From the NCBI GenBank assembly GCA_937872445.1, contig CALMSL010000040.1, positions 1 to 56,889 of the forward strand: a stretch of DNA of 56,889 nt, read 5' to 3'. Position 1 is the stretch's first letter. Each line of letters starts with the position of its first letter. Source of the DNA: an uncultured Microbacteriaceae bacterium. GTDB lineage: Bacteria; Actinomycetota; Actinomycetes; Actinomycetales; Microbacteriaceae. Below the pieces are notes generated by a model. The model did not search any database. It was not told the origin of the DNA and saw only the letters and a list, made by a program, of their open reading frames with translations. Positions 24,157 to 33,168 of this stretch are shown here, piece after piece. The position numbers were made by a program, and so were the translations under genes.

Positions 24157-25243
24157 GCGCCGCCCGGTCCGGCTTGCCGCTCGAAAGCAACGGAATCGCG
24201 TCCACCACCACCACTTCCGCGGGCCGCGCGGCGGCACCGAGTGCCGAGCCGACAGCCTCGCGCACGGCAGCCAGCTCCGCCGGGACCGTCGAGTAGATGA
24301 CTGGAACCTCGCCCCAGCGCTCGTCCGGCCGGCCGACCACGACGGCTCCCTCCATCCCCGGCAGGGTCCGGACCAGCCGCTCAACCTCGGACAGCGACAC
24401 CTTGAGCCCGCCGGACACGATGACGTCGTCAAGCCGCCCGGTCACCCGAAGCGCGCCGTCGACGATCACCCCGGAGTCGGCGGTGCGGTACCAGCGGCCG
24501 GCATCATCCTCGTGGAATGCCCGGCGGGTGCGCTCTTCGTCGCCGAGATAGCCCTCAGCCAGGGTCGGCCCGCCCAACTCGATCTCGCCGCCGACGATGC
24601 GCATGACGGTGTCGCCGACCGGCACGCCGTCGTAAACGCATCCGCCGCTCGTCTCGCTCGAACCGTAGGTGCGGGTCACGTTCAGTCCGAGTTCGAGCGC
24701 CTGGGCGAGGAGCCCGGCTGGCGTGGACTGGCCGCCGAGGAGGATGCGGTCGAACCGCCTCAGGACCTCGATCGCGGGCAGGGACTCCAGGAGCCGGGAC
24801 AACTGCGCGGGCACGAGCGACGTGTACCTCACCGGATGGTCGAGAGCCGCGGCCGCCTCGACGAACGCAGGCGGTTCACAATGGGCAGAGCGAACGACCA
24901 CCGGATCGGTTCCCGCCGCAATCGATCGCACGAGCACGTTGATCCCCGCGATGTAATGGGCGGGCAGGGCGAGCAGCCACTGCCCTCGCGCGCCGAGCGC
25001 CTGTTCGGCCGCCGCAGCGCTCGCGAGCAGCGCCCGGGCGCTCAGGCCCACGCGCTTCGCGGCGCCGGTGGAGCCGCTCGTCTGCACGACGAGCGCGACG
25101 GCCTCGTCCACGGCATCCGGCACATCGGGATGCGCTGCCGTCTCGGCCAGAGGGAGGATCGCGTCGCCGCCGGCGAGCGCGCCACGCAGCGCGGAAAGCA
25201 CGATGCGGGCATCATCCGCCACGACGCGCAGCGGCCTGGTCAT
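24143..25243 (-). CDS. menE: o-succinylbenzoate-CoA ligase
   Basis: 366 residues, ANL adenylate-forming family. LVVQTSGSTGAAKRV is the phosphate-binding A3 motif, TRTYGSSETSGGCVYDGVPV the A5 region, YRTADSGVIVDGALRVTGRLDDVIVSGGLKVS the hinge, and the C-terminal LLSSGKPDRAAL carries the catalytic Lys. It is shorter than typical (about 450-500) because the N-terminal subdomain is compact, as in other actinobacterial MenE proteins. It activates OSB to OSB-CoA for MenB, whose gene lies 62 bases upstream. Confidence 0.92.
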   Translation of the reverse strand: MTRPLRVVADDARIVLSALRGALAGGDAILPLAETAAHPDVPDAVDEAVALVVQTSGSTGAAKRVGLSARALLASAAAAEQALGARGQWLLALPAHYIAGINVLVRSIAAGTDPVVVRSAHCEPPAFVEAAAALDHPVRYTSLVPAQLSRLLESLPAIEVLRRFDRILLGGQSTPAGLLAQALELGLNVTRTYGSSETSGGCVYDGVPVGDTVMRIVGGEIELGGPTLAEGYLGDEERTRRAFHEDDAGRWYRTADSGVIVDGALRVTGRLDDVIVSGGLKVSLSEVERLVRTLPGMEGAVVVGRPDERWGEVPVIYSTVPAELAAVREAVGSALGAAARPAEVVVVDAIPLLSSGKPDRAALQRR

Positions 25244-25305
25244 GGCAGCGGCCCGGTCATCGGGATGGCCCTGTCATTGGCGCGGTCACCGCGGCGAGCC
25301 GGGCA

Positions 25306-26214
25306 TCAGAACTGCCAGGGGAACGGCGACCAGTCCGGTTCGCGTTTCTGAAGGAACGCGTCCCTGCCCTCGACCGCCTCATCGGCGCCGTACGCGAGGC
25401 GGGTGGCCTCCCCCGCGAACACCTGCTGGCCCACGAGCCCGTCATCCACCGCGTTGAACGCGAACTTGAGCATGCGGATCGAGGTGGGCGACTTTCTCAG
25501 GATCTCCTGGCCCCACGCGTAGGCTGTGCTCTCCAGTTCGGCGTGCGGTACGGCGGCGTTGATGGCCCCGGCCTCCAGCGCGCGCTGTGCGGAGTACTCC
25601 TGGCCGAGGAAGAACACTTCCCGCGCGAATTTCTGCCCCACCTGGCGGGCGAAGTAGGCGCTGCCGTAGCCCGCATCGAACGAGCCGACATCGGCATCCG
25701 TCTGCTTGAAGCGGGCGTGCTCGGCACTCGCGATCGTCAGGTCGCACACGACGTGCAGGGAATGCCCACCGCCGGCGGCCCAGCCGGGAACCACCGCGAT
25801 GACGACCTTCGGCATGAACCGGATGAGGCGCTGCACCTCGAGGATGTGGAGGCGCCCCGGCGACCCCGCCGAAAGAGCTTCCGCGCCTTCGGCCCCCTCA
25901 TACTCGTAGCCGCTGCGCCCGCGCACCCGCTGATCGCCGCCGGAACAGAACGCCCAGCCGCCATCCTTCGCGCTCGGCCCGTTTCCGGTGAGCAGGACGA
26001 CGCCGATGCGCGGGTTCTGCCTGGCGTCATCCAGCGCCCGGTACAGTTCGTCGACGGTCGCCGGGCGGAACGCGTTGCGCACCTCTGGGCGGTTGAAGGC
26101 AACCCGAGCGATGCGGCCGGCCCGATCGTGGTGGTAGGTGATGTCGGCGAGGCTTTCGAATCCGTCAACCGGCTGCCACAGCGCGGCGTCGAAAAGTTCG
26201 GAGACCGTCGCCAT
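25306..26214 (-). CDS. menB: 1,4-dihydroxy-2-naphthoyl-CoA synthase
   Basis: 302 residues, crotonase fold. FCSGGDQRVRGRSGYEY, VVIAVVPGWAAGGGHSLHVVCDLTIAS and QTDADVGSFDAGYGSAYFARQVG are MenB signatures, including the oxyanion-hole glycines and the conserved Asp of the VGSFD loop. It closes OSB-CoA to DHNA-CoA. Start ATG 26214 overlaps the stop of the small membrane gene (TGATG). With menE downstream the order is membrane protein, menB, menE. Confidence 0.94.
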   Translation of the reverse strand: MATVSELFDAALWQPVDGFESLADITYHHDRAGRIARVAFNRPEVRNAFRPATVDELYRALDDARQNPRIGVVLLTGNGPSAKDGGWAFCSGGDQRVRGRSGYEYEGAEGAEALSAGSPGRLHILEVQRLIRFMPKVVIAVVPGWAAGGGHSLHVVCDLTIASAEHARFKQTDADVGSFDAGYGSAYFARQVGQKFAREVFFLGQEYSAQRALEAGAINAAVPHAELESTAYAWGQEILRKSPTSIRMLKFAFNAVDDGLVGQQVFAGEATRLAYGADEAVEGRDAFLQKREPDWSPFPWQF

Positions 26215-26579
26215 CAGATCGTTCCGAAGAACGACAGAACGTTGAGCAGGATGAGCGGGTTCGCGATCACCGCGACCACCATCGCCGCGATGCCCCACTC
26301 GCGTTTCGGGCCGCGCAGGGCAACGAACAGGCCGAGTGCGAGCGGCAGGGCGGTAAGAACCACAAGCACCTGTCCGATCGCCGTTGCCGTGACCGGTTGC
26401 CCGTTCGTCGCGAGGTTGATCGCCACCCCTTCCGCGATCGCGAGAACCACGGCGATCGCGAACGCGGTGTAGCCGAGGGCAGCCCCGCCGAAGGGCTTTG
26501 AGCGGGGGCTCCGGGTTGCGTCGAGCTCGCCCAGGGACTCCTGGGGCGTTCCCCCGGAAACGTTCTCGTCGAGCGTCAT
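26214..26579 (-). CDS. Small membrane protein upstream of menB
   Basis: About 121 residues from ATG 26579: a hydrophilic N-terminus (to about 35) and three membrane segments (LGYTAFAIAVVLAIAEGVAI, VLVVLTALPLALGLFVALRG, GIAAMVVAVIANPLILLNVL). No family recognised with confidence. Its stop overlaps the menB start, so it is part of the menB operon. A start at 26612 is also possible. It is divergent from menC. Confidence 0.6.
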   Translation of the reverse strand: MTLDENVSGGTPQESLGELDATRSPRSKPFGGAALGYTAFAIAVVLAIAEGVAINLATNGQPVTATAIGQVLVVLTALPLALGLFVALRGPKREWGIAAMVVAVIANPLILLNVLSFFGTI

Positions 26580-26657
26580 GTCAGTCCTTGCCTCGTTGCG
26601 GCGCATCACTTCTATCATTTCAGGATATTGCACTCCCCGAGCGGGCAGACTGGGGAG

Positions 26658-27635
26658 GTGCATCCTGTCCTCGCCGAACTTCTCGACACGGCCCGCGTCG
26701 TCTCGCTCCCGCTCGTGCAGCGGTTCCGCGGCATCACGGTGCGGGAAGCGCTGCTGCTGCGGGGTCCGGAGGGCTGGACCGAGTTTTCCCCGTTCGTCGA
26801 ATACGACGACGCAGAGGCGGCGACGTGGCTGGAAGCGGCGATCGACTTCGGATGGGTGCCGCAGCCGGAACCGCTTCGCACCACCGTGCGGGTCAATGCG
26901 ACCATTCCCGCGGTCGGGGTCGAGGCGGTGGCTGGCGTGCTCGCCCGGTATCCGGGATGCCGCACCGTCAAGGTCAAGGTCGCCGAGCGTGGGCAAACGC
27001 TTCCCGATGACGTGGCACGAGTGTCCGCGGTGCGGCGGGAGCTCGGTTCGGAGGGGCGAATCCGCGTGGACGCGAACGGCGGCTGGGGGGTCGACGAGGC
27101 GGAGCGGGCGCTGCGCACGCTGGCCGAGTTCGACCTCGAATACGCCGAACAACCGTGTGCGAGCGTGCAGGAACTGGCGAACCTGAAGGAGCGGATCGAG
27201 GATCTGGGCATCCCGATCGCGGCAGACGAAAGCGTGCGGAAGGCGTTCGACCCGCTCGCGGTGGCGCGCGCCGGCGCCGCCGACATCCTCATCATCAAGG
27301 CGCAGCCGCTCGGCGGCATCTCCGCCGCACGCCGAATCGTTGCGGACGCCGGGCTCCCGGTGGTCGTGTCGAGCGCGCTCGATACGTCGGTCGGATTGTC
27401 CATGGGCGCCTTCCTCGCCGCGTCCATCCCTGACCTCGATTACGACTGCGGGCTGGGCACTGCCGCGTTGCTCGCCGCCGACGTGATCCCGTACCCGCTG
27501 CTTCCGGTGGATGGCACCATCCCGGTAAGCAGGGTGGAGCCGACCGAAGATCTCCTCGTTCGGTACGCCGCGCCACCGGAGCGCACCGCCTGGTGGCTCG
27601 AGCGGCTTACCCGCTGCCGGCGGCTGCTCGACTAA
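26658..27635 (+). CDS. menC: o-succinylbenzoate synthase
   Basis: 325 residues, enolase superfamily. KVKVAERG supplies the catalytic Lys of the KxK region, then VDANGGW, YAEQPC and IAADESVR supply the metal ligands Asp, Glu and Asp, and ILIIKAQPLGGI the second Lys. It dehydrates SHCHC to OSB. Start GTG 26658 follows CAGACT by six bases (leaderless); a TTG at 26628 is an alternative. Its TAA overlaps the TAG of the convergent gene. Confidence 0.92.
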   Translation: MHPVLAELLDTARVVSLPLVQRFRGITVREALLLRGPEGWTEFSPFVEYDDAEAATWLEAAIDFGWVPQPEPLRTTVRVNATIPAVGVEAVAGVLARYPGCRTVKVKVAERGQTLPDDVARVSAVRRELGSEGRIRVDANGGWGVDEAERALRTLAEFDLEYAEQPCASVQELANLKERIEDLGIPIAADESVRKAFDPLAVARAGAADILIIKAQPLGGISAARRIVADAGLPVVVSSALDTSVGLSMGAFLAASIPDLDYDCGLGTAALLAADVIPYPLLPVDGTIPVSRVEPTEDLLVRYAAPPERTAWWLERLTRCRRLLD

Positions 27636-28417
27636 TCCGTGTTCCGGCCCGGCACCGGCTGGATGTGGCCGCGGTAGATCTCGGCCCTGCGCTCGAATTC
27701 GGCCCGATCCGCTTCCCGCAGCATGAAGTCGCCGTGGTACGCGATCGACAGGTATTCGGGCTCCCAGCCGAACGCGGCGACCGCCTGTGCCGACCGGGCC
27801 GCAAGGTTGCCGGTCCTGTCCTGGCTGAGGTCGAGGATTGTGAATTGCAGGCTGCCGCGGCTCACCCCGGGCGGTTCACCCGCAAGCACCCAGCGGCCCT
27901 GCGTCGCGAGCGTGAACCCTCCGAACTCCGGCAACCCCTGCGGCCCCGCGATGTTGTGCAACGCTGGCGTCCCGAAACCGCGCTCAGCCATGACTTTCGT
28001 GACGATTGCGATCGCTTTCCTCTTGTCCGACTCGGATCTCAGGGTTTGCGTGGTCTGCCAGGTGGCGCTGTCATACGTGTTGAGAAGCGAGGTCCCGCGG
28101 AACCGGTTCGACTCGCGGATGACCTCGTCCTCGCCCTTCTTGACCCACTTGAAACCGAACTGCGCGGTGATGGCCGCGCGGACCTCTGCCATCGCGGCAT
28201 CCACCCTCGGCGACAACTGCTCCACCGTCTCGTTCTTCAGCACCTGGTCCGTGGACACCTGCGGCACGCCGGGGAAGTACACCCAGGACTGTGCGGGTGG
28301 TGAGAACGCCTGCACGAGAGCGGCCACGCCGAGCGTGGTGGCGACGGCGGCGACCGCCGCGAACACGAGCCAGCCCCGCCATCCGCGCCACCAGCGCCAG
28401 GCGAAGAAGCGTCGCAC
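27632..28417 (-). CDS. Unknown protein with one membrane anchor, end of the cytochrome c maturation operon
   Basis: 261 residues from GTG 28417. A Trp/Arg-rich start (RRFFAWRWWRGWRGWLVFAA) leads into one membrane segment, then a soluble, probably extracytoplasmic domain of about 220 residues with no Cys and no heme motif. I recognise no family. It follows ccsB by 19 bases and ends the operon histidine phosphatase-resA-ccdA-resB-ccsB, which suggests a role at the outer face of the membrane in the same process, but that is guilt by association only. Confidence 0.6.
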   Translation of the reverse strand: MRRFFAWRWWRGWRGWLVFAAVAAVATTLGVAALVQAFSPPAQSWVYFPGVPQVSTDQVLKNETVEQLSPRVDAAMAEVRAAITAQFGFKWVKKGEDEVIRESNRFRGTSLLNTYDSATWQTTQTLRSESDKRKAIAIVTKVMAERGFGTPALHNIAGPQGLPEFGGFTLATQGRWVLAGEPPGVSRGSLQFTILDLSQDRTGNLAARSAQAVAAFGWEPEYLSIAYHGDFMLREADRAEFERRAEIYRGHIQPVPGRNTD

Positions 28418-28436
28418 GGCGGAGTGTTCGCGCCGC

Positions 28437-29447
28437 TCAGAGTCCGGAGTAAACGTGGAGCCCCTTGAAGAACAGGTTGACGATCGTGTAGTTGAACGCG
28501 ACAGCCCCGAACCCGATGAGCGCGAGCCACGCGGAACGGGTGCCGCGCCAGCCGCGGGTCGCCCTCGCGTGGATGTATCCGGCGAACAGCACCCAAATAA
28601 TGAAGGTCCAGACTTCCTTCGTGTCCCAGCCCCAGTACCGGCCCCAGGCGCGTTCCGCCCAGATCGACCCGGCGATGAGGGTGAACGTCCAGAACACGAA
28701 CCCGACCACGATTACGCGGTACGCGAGGTTTTCGAGCCGCTCGGCCGTGGGCATCGTGCCGAGGAAGTTGAGGCGGGCAAGCCCGTCCGCTTCGCGGCGG
28801 GTTTGCAGCAGTTGCACGATCGAGAGCCCCGCGCCCACCCCGAAGAATGCGGTGCCGAGCGTCGCCACGAACACGTGGATGACGAGCCAGTACGACTGCA
28901 GCGCAGGAGGCAGGGGCGTCACCGGGACATAGAAATTGACCGTGCCGACGCCGAGAACGATCAGCGCGAAGCCGGCAATGTAGGTGCCGAGGAACCGCAG
29001 GTTCTGCCAAAACTGGAGGAACAGGAACACGCCCACGACGATGCCGGAGGATACGAGCGAGAACTCGAACATGTTCGACCATGGGACGTGGCCATCCGCG
29101 AGGCCCCGGAGGACGGCTCCCGCGACGTGCAGCACCCACGCGAGCGCGGTCAGCGCGAAGGCGATGCGCTCCATCCGGCGGCCGCCCGAGCCGGATTCCG
29201 CGGCCGGCCCGCTCTCGCGTTCGAGCGTGCCCACGCCGCCCCGGCCGACCGGCGACGCGGCCGTTCCGGCTTCCGACGCCGCTACGGCAGCTGCGGACTC
29301 GCGTGCCGTGGCCGATCCGGCGACCGCCCGCGGGCTCTCCGCCGAGCGCTTCGCGAGGTCCAGAGTGAAGAACACGAAGGCCAAAACGTAGACGGCCATC
29401 GCCGAGTAGATAACGACGAGCGCATAGGATGCGTAGGTTTCGGACAC
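28437..29447 (-). CDS. ccsB: Cytochrome c biogenesis protein CcsB
   Basis: 336 residues. It has about eight membrane segments and the heme-handling signature WGRYWGWDTKEVWTFIIW near residue 265, the WGxxWxWD motif of the CcsB/CcsA/ResC family. With ResB it forms the System II heme export and cytochrome c synthase. An insertion rich in Ala, Ser and Gly (about 40-90) follows the first helix. Start GTG 29447 lies ten bases after the resB stop with GGA upstream. Confidence 0.92.
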   Translation of the reverse strand: MSETYASYALVVIYSAMAVYVLAFVFFTLDLAKRSAESPRAVAGSATARESAAAVAASEAGTAASPVGRGGVGTLERESGPAAESGSGGRRMERIAFALTALAWVLHVAGAVLRGLADGHVPWSNMFEFSLVSSGIVVGVFLFLQFWQNLRFLGTYIAGFALIVLGVGTVNFYVPVTPLPPALQSYWLVIHVFVATLGTAFFGVGAGLSIVQLLQTRREADGLARLNFLGTMPTAERLENLAYRVIVVGFVFWTFTLIAGSIWAERAWGRYWGWDTKEVWTFIIWVLFAGYIHARATRGWRGTRSAWLALIGFGAVAFNYTIVNLFFKGLHVYSGL

Positions 29448-29457
29448 GGTTTCCAGC

Positions 29458-31119
29458 CTAAGCCTTCAGGCCGCTCGAATGGCGCGTGGCGATCGCCTCG
29501 ACGGTGGCGTCGAGGCCCGGGTCTTCACCGCGCGCGAGTCCGGCGTATTCGAGGCGCAGCGATCCGTTCTTCTGCTCGACAGCCTTGACCCAGACGCGCC
29601 GGCGCGGAATGAACAGGGAGCTCAGGAGCCCGAGGACGGCGAGCACGGCGAACAGCAGCACCCAGCCCTGTGCCGGGTCGTGATGGACGTCGAGGGAGAC
29701 GAAACGCGGCACGCTGTTCGACCAGTCGCCTGCCGCGGCGTTCGGCGATGCGCTGTCGAACGTCACCGATCCGAGCCCGTTCGGAAGCTTGACTGTCTCG
29801 CCGGGCCGCAGTTCGAGAGGCGCAACGCCGCTGTCCCCGCCCGCAATTTGGGTGAGGCCCTTCGGGTCGAGCGCATAGACGTTTTGCGGGACTCCGCTAT
29901 TGAGGCCGAGGTCGCCCGAATACGCGAACAGGGTGAGTACCGGGTTTCGAAGGTCCGGATGAATCGAGGTGAGTGCACCGGAGGGCAGTTGTGCTGCGGT
30001 GGGATAGAAGAACCCGCGGAACGCGAGCTGCTCCGGCACGGCATCCGGGGCCCGCACGACACCGGTGGAGGTGAGGTTGGCGTCCTGCGGCAGGAACGGC
30101 ACGGACGCGGTGAATGCGATATTGCCTTTGCCGTCGCGCACCGTGATGGTCGGCGCGTATCCGTTGCCGAGAAGGTACAGCTGGGTGCCGCCGAACTCGA
30201 GCGGTTCGTTCACCTTGATGGTGGCGTCGGCGCCTTTCCCGCCGGGCAGCCACGTGGTCACCTTCGCGTTGTAGTCGATCGGCTGCCCGTACGCGCGGAT
30301 GCTCTGCTCCTCGTAGGTCACCGTGAACGTGTCCAGGGTCAGGCGGTACGGCTGCAGTTCGGAATCGGTGAAGAACCGTCCGGGGGTGAAGGAGTCGTAG
30401 GAGCCCTTGACGTTGACGAACGACTGGCCCTCCACAACCACTTTCTGACCGGTATACCCGAACCCGCCGCCGAGGCCCACCGCGACGAGAACCCCGATGA
30501 GCGCGGTGTGAAACACGAGGTTGCCGGTTTCGCGGAGGTAGCCGCGCTCGGCGGACACCGACAGGTCCTTCGCGCCCTGGAACACCGCGACCCGGTAGCC
30601 GCTCGCGCGAAGCTGCGTTCGCGCGGCCTCGATCGCCGCGGCGGCGTCCGCCCCGGCCGCGAGCTCGCTCGGATCAACCGTGACGGTTCGGAACGCTGCG
30701 AGCCGCTCCAGGCGCGCAGGCGTGCGCGGCGGCTTCGTGCGCAGCGCGCGAAGGTGGTGCATGGTGCGCGGCAGCACGCATCCGATGAGGGAGATGAACA
30801 GCAGGATGTAGATCGCGGAGAACCATGCCGAGGTGTACACGTCGAACAACTGGATGCGGTCGAGCACGGGTGCGAGCGTCGGATTGTTCGCGAAGAACTG
30901 GATGACCCCGTTCGGGTCCGAACTGCGCTGCGGCCACATCGACCCCGGCACGGCAGCGACGGCGAGCAGAAGCAGGAGCACGATCGCGGTGCGCATGCTC
31001 GTGAGTTGCCGCCAGAAGAACCGGAGCATGCCGACGAAACCGAGTTTGGGCTGCGTGATGGCGGGGTCCGCGGGTGGGGTCGGCCCAGACCCTTCCACGT
31101 GATCAAAGGGGCGTGACAA
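29458..31119 (-). CDS. resB: Cytochrome c biogenesis protein ResB
   Basis: 553 residues. Three membrane segments near the N-terminus (around RTAIVLLLLLAVAAVPGSMW, ISLIGCVLP, and FHTALIGVLVAVGLGGGFGY) and one near the C-terminus (VLLFAVLAVLGLLSSLFI) enclose a large outer domain, as in ResB/Ccs1 proteins. It partners CcsB in attaching heme to apocytochrome c. The start is a TTG at 31119 with GGAG upstream, overlapping ccdA by 17 bases. Confidence 0.9.
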   Translation of the reverse strand: MSRPFDHVEGSGPTPPADPAITQPKLGFVGMLRFFWRQLTSMRTAIVLLLLLAVAAVPGSMWPQRSSDPNGVIQFFANNPTLAPVLDRIQLFDVYTSAWFSAIYILLFISLIGCVLPRTMHHLRALRTKPPRTPARLERLAAFRTVTVDPSELAAGADAAAAIEAARTQLRASGYRVAVFQGAKDLSVSAERGYLRETGNLVFHTALIGVLVAVGLGGGFGYTGQKVVVEGQSFVNVKGSYDSFTPGRFFTDSELQPYRLTLDTFTVTYEEQSIRAYGQPIDYNAKVTTWLPGGKGADATIKVNEPLEFGGTQLYLLGNGYAPTITVRDGKGNIAFTASVPFLPQDANLTSTGVVRAPDAVPEQLAFRGFFYPTAAQLPSGALTSIHPDLRNPVLTLFAYSGDLGLNSGVPQNVYALDPKGLTQIAGGDSGVAPLELRPGETVKLPNGLGSVTFDSASPNAAAGDWSNSVPRFVSLDVHHDPAQGWVLLFAVLAVLGLLSSLFIPRRRVWVKAVEQKNGSLRLEYAGLARGEDPGLDATVEAIATRHSSGLKA

Positions 31120-31858
31120 AAGCTCCGATCACCGCCCCGAAGGCCGAGACCATGGCTTGCCAGAGGCCGGTCACCATGAGCAGTCCGATCACGACAAGCA
31201 CGGCGCCGCCCACAATGTTCACGATGCGGATGTTGCGTTTCAGCCAGGTGACGGATCCGCTCACCCAGCCGAATCCGAGCGCGACCAGCAGGAACGGGAT
31301 CCCGAGCCCGAGGCAGTACACGGCGCCGAGCAGCGCACCGCGCGCAGGGGAGCCGCCGTCGAGGCTCAGCGCGAGAACTGCGGTCAGCGTCGGCCCGATG
31401 CACGGGGCCCAGCCGAGGCCGAACACGAGGCCGAGGAACGGGGCACCGGCGAGACCGGTGGCGACGCGCCAGCCCGGTCGGGCCGTGCGCTGCAGGAACG
31501 TGAACTGGCCGATGAACACGAGGCCCATGATGATCACGATCACCCCGGCGATGCGCGTGATGATGTCCATCCACTGTTTGAGCAGGAGCCCTGCGACACC
31601 GAACACGAGGCCGAACGTCACGAAGACGACGCTGAATCCGAGCACGAACAGGGCGACCCCGAGCAGGAGTCGCCGGCGGTTGCGCGCCTCCGTCGCCCCC
31701 TCGCCATCCCCTCCGGCGAAGCCGCCGATGAACCCGAGGTAGCCGGGAACGAGGGGAAGGATGCACGGGGACGCGAACGAGATGACCCCGGCGAGGAGGG
31801 CGATCGGGATCGCGATGACGAGGCTTCCGCTCAGAACGAGTTCGCCGACCGGGTTCAT
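31103..31858 (-). CDS. ccdA: Cytochrome c biogenesis protein CcdA (thiol reductant transporter)
   Basis: 251 residues, six membrane segments. The two redox Cys lie in FASPCILPLVPGYLG and LGWAPCIGPTLTAVL, the DsbD/CcdA signature. It carries electrons from cytoplasmic thioredoxin to the ResA-like protein outside. ATG 31858 overlaps the stop of resA (ATGA), so the two are coupled. Confidence 0.93.
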   Translation of the reverse strand: MNPVGELVLSGSLVIAIPIALLAGVISFASPCILPLVPGYLGFIGGFAGGDGEGATEARNRRRLLLGVALFVLGFSVVFVTFGLVFGVAGLLLKQWMDIITRIAGVIVIIMGLVFIGQFTFLQRTARPGWRVATGLAGAPFLGLVFGLGWAPCIGPTLTAVLALSLDGGSPARGALLGAVYCLGLGIPFLLVALGFGWVSGSVTWLKRNIRIVNIVGGAVLVVIGLLMVTGLWQAMVSAFGAVIGAFVTPL

Positions 31859-32481
31859 TTGCTGGCGTCCTCGTCGACCACGGTCTTAATGATCGCGTCG
31901 AGGATGGATGCCGACTCGATCTGGCCGAGGATGCGCGCGGCGACACGTCCGGAGCTGTCGAGAACGATCGTGGTGGGAAGTGCGCTGGGCGCGACGCTTC
32001 CCGCGAACGACAACTGCACCGCGCCCGTGCTGGCATCCATGATGGACGGGTAGGTGACACCGTAGTTCCGGGCGAACGCCTGCGCGGTTGCGGCCTCGTC
32101 ATACGTGTTGACGCCGAGGAAACTCGCGCCGCGGTTCGCCCACTTCTGGGACAGTTTCTGCAGCTCGGGCGCCTCGGCCCGGCACGGCGCGCAATACCCC
32201 GCCCAGAAGTTCACGACGAGGGCTTGCCCTCGGTAGTCGGCGCTGGACGCTTCGGCGCCCGTGTCGGTTGTCCCGGTGAACACGATCGGGTCTTTGCGGT
32301 TGGCCGGCTGGATCTCCAGGATGCTCCCGTCTCCCGCAACGTAGTTCTTGTTTCCCCCCGAACCGTAGTCGATGGCGAGCTTGTCCTGGGCGGAGCATCC
32401 CGCCAGGAGGAGCGCTGCTGCGGCCGCGAACGCTGCGAACCGGAGCGCTGCAGAGCGGGCAGAATGGCGGCGTTCGCGCAT
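31855..32481 (-). CDS. resA: ResA/TlpA-like thiol-disulfide oxidoreductase lipoprotein
   Basis: 208 residues. Lipobox LLLAGC (Cys 29) marks a lipoprotein. The thioredoxin fold has NFWAGYCAPCRAEAPELQKL with a CxxC pair and a cis-Pro region SALPTTIVLDSSGRV. It would reduce apocytochrome c Cys residues using electrons from CcdA. Its ATG shares one base with the stop of the phosphatase gene (TGATG). Confidence 0.9.
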   Translation of the reverse strand: MRERRHSARSAALRFAAFAAAAALLLAGCSAQDKLAIDYGSGGNKNYVAGDGSILEIQPANRKDPIVFTGTTDTGAEASSADYRGQALVVNFWAGYCAPCRAEAPELQKLSQKWANRGASFLGVNTYDEAATAQAFARNYGVTYPSIMDASTGAVQLSFAGSVAPSALPTTIVLDSSGRVAARILGQIESASILDAIIKTVVDEDASK

Positions 32482-33125
32482 CACACGGCCCCCGAGTCCA
32501 CTGCCTGCACGAGAAGGTCGGCTGCGGGTTCGCTGTAGGAGACTTCGGCGAACGTGTCGCCGCGCCTCTGAAACGTCGTGATGCTGGACAGGCTGCACCG
32601 GCGTTTGCGCGGATCATGCCAGAGCCTGCGTCCGGCGAGCGCGTTCGTGATCGTCCAGATCGGCAGTTGGTGGCTCACGAGCACCGCGTGGCCGTCGTCC
32701 GTGCCGGACCACGCGTCCTCGAGCGCGGCGAGCATCCGCCCGGCGATGGATTCGTACGCTTCACCCCAGCTGGGGCGGAACGGGTTCACGACCCACGGCC
32801 ACGACTGCGGGCGGAGGATCACCTGAGGGCCGAACTCGAACGTGCGGCCCTCGAACCGGTTCGTGGGCTCGATCAGGCGGTCGTCCGTTTCGACGGGCAG
32901 GCCGAACACCTTCGCGAACGGTTCCGCGGACTCCTGCGCCCTCTGCAGGGGCGAGGAGACGAGTTTCGTCACCGGGTGCCCTTCCGCTTTCACGGATGCT
33001 GCTGCCGCAGCCGCCATCCGCGCGCCCAGCTCGGAGAGGTGAAAGCCCGGCAACCGTCCGTAGAGCACGCCGTCGGGGTTGTGAACCTCCCCGTGGCGGA
33101 CGAGATGGATGAGCGAAGCGGGCAC
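32481..33125 (-). CDS. Histidine phosphatase (phosphoglycerate mutase-like) family protein
   Basis: 214 residues. LIHLVRHGEVHNPDGVLYGR is the RHG catalytic motif and HAVLVSHQLPIW supplies the second His. The length and lack of glycolytic features suggest a small-molecule phosphatase or a SixA/CobC-like enzyme; substrate unknown. It leads the cytochrome c maturation operon, a common gene order in actinobacteria. GTG 33125 follows TAGACT by six bases (leaderless), divergent from aspS with 43 bases between them. Confidence 0.85.
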   Translation of the reverse strand: MPASLIHLVRHGEVHNPDGVLYGRLPGFHLSELGARMAAAAAASVKAEGHPVTKLVSSPLQRAQESAEPFAKVFGLPVETDDRLIEPTNRFEGRTFEFGPQVILRPQSWPWVVNPFRPSWGEAYESIAGRMLAALEDAWSGTDDGHAVLVSHQLPIWTITNALAGRRLWHDPRKRRCSLSSITTFQRRGDTFAEVSYSEPAADLLVQAVDSGAV

Positions 33126-33168
33126 CCGTCCAGTCTAAGGAACTCTGACTGGACTCTAGACTTGAGCG

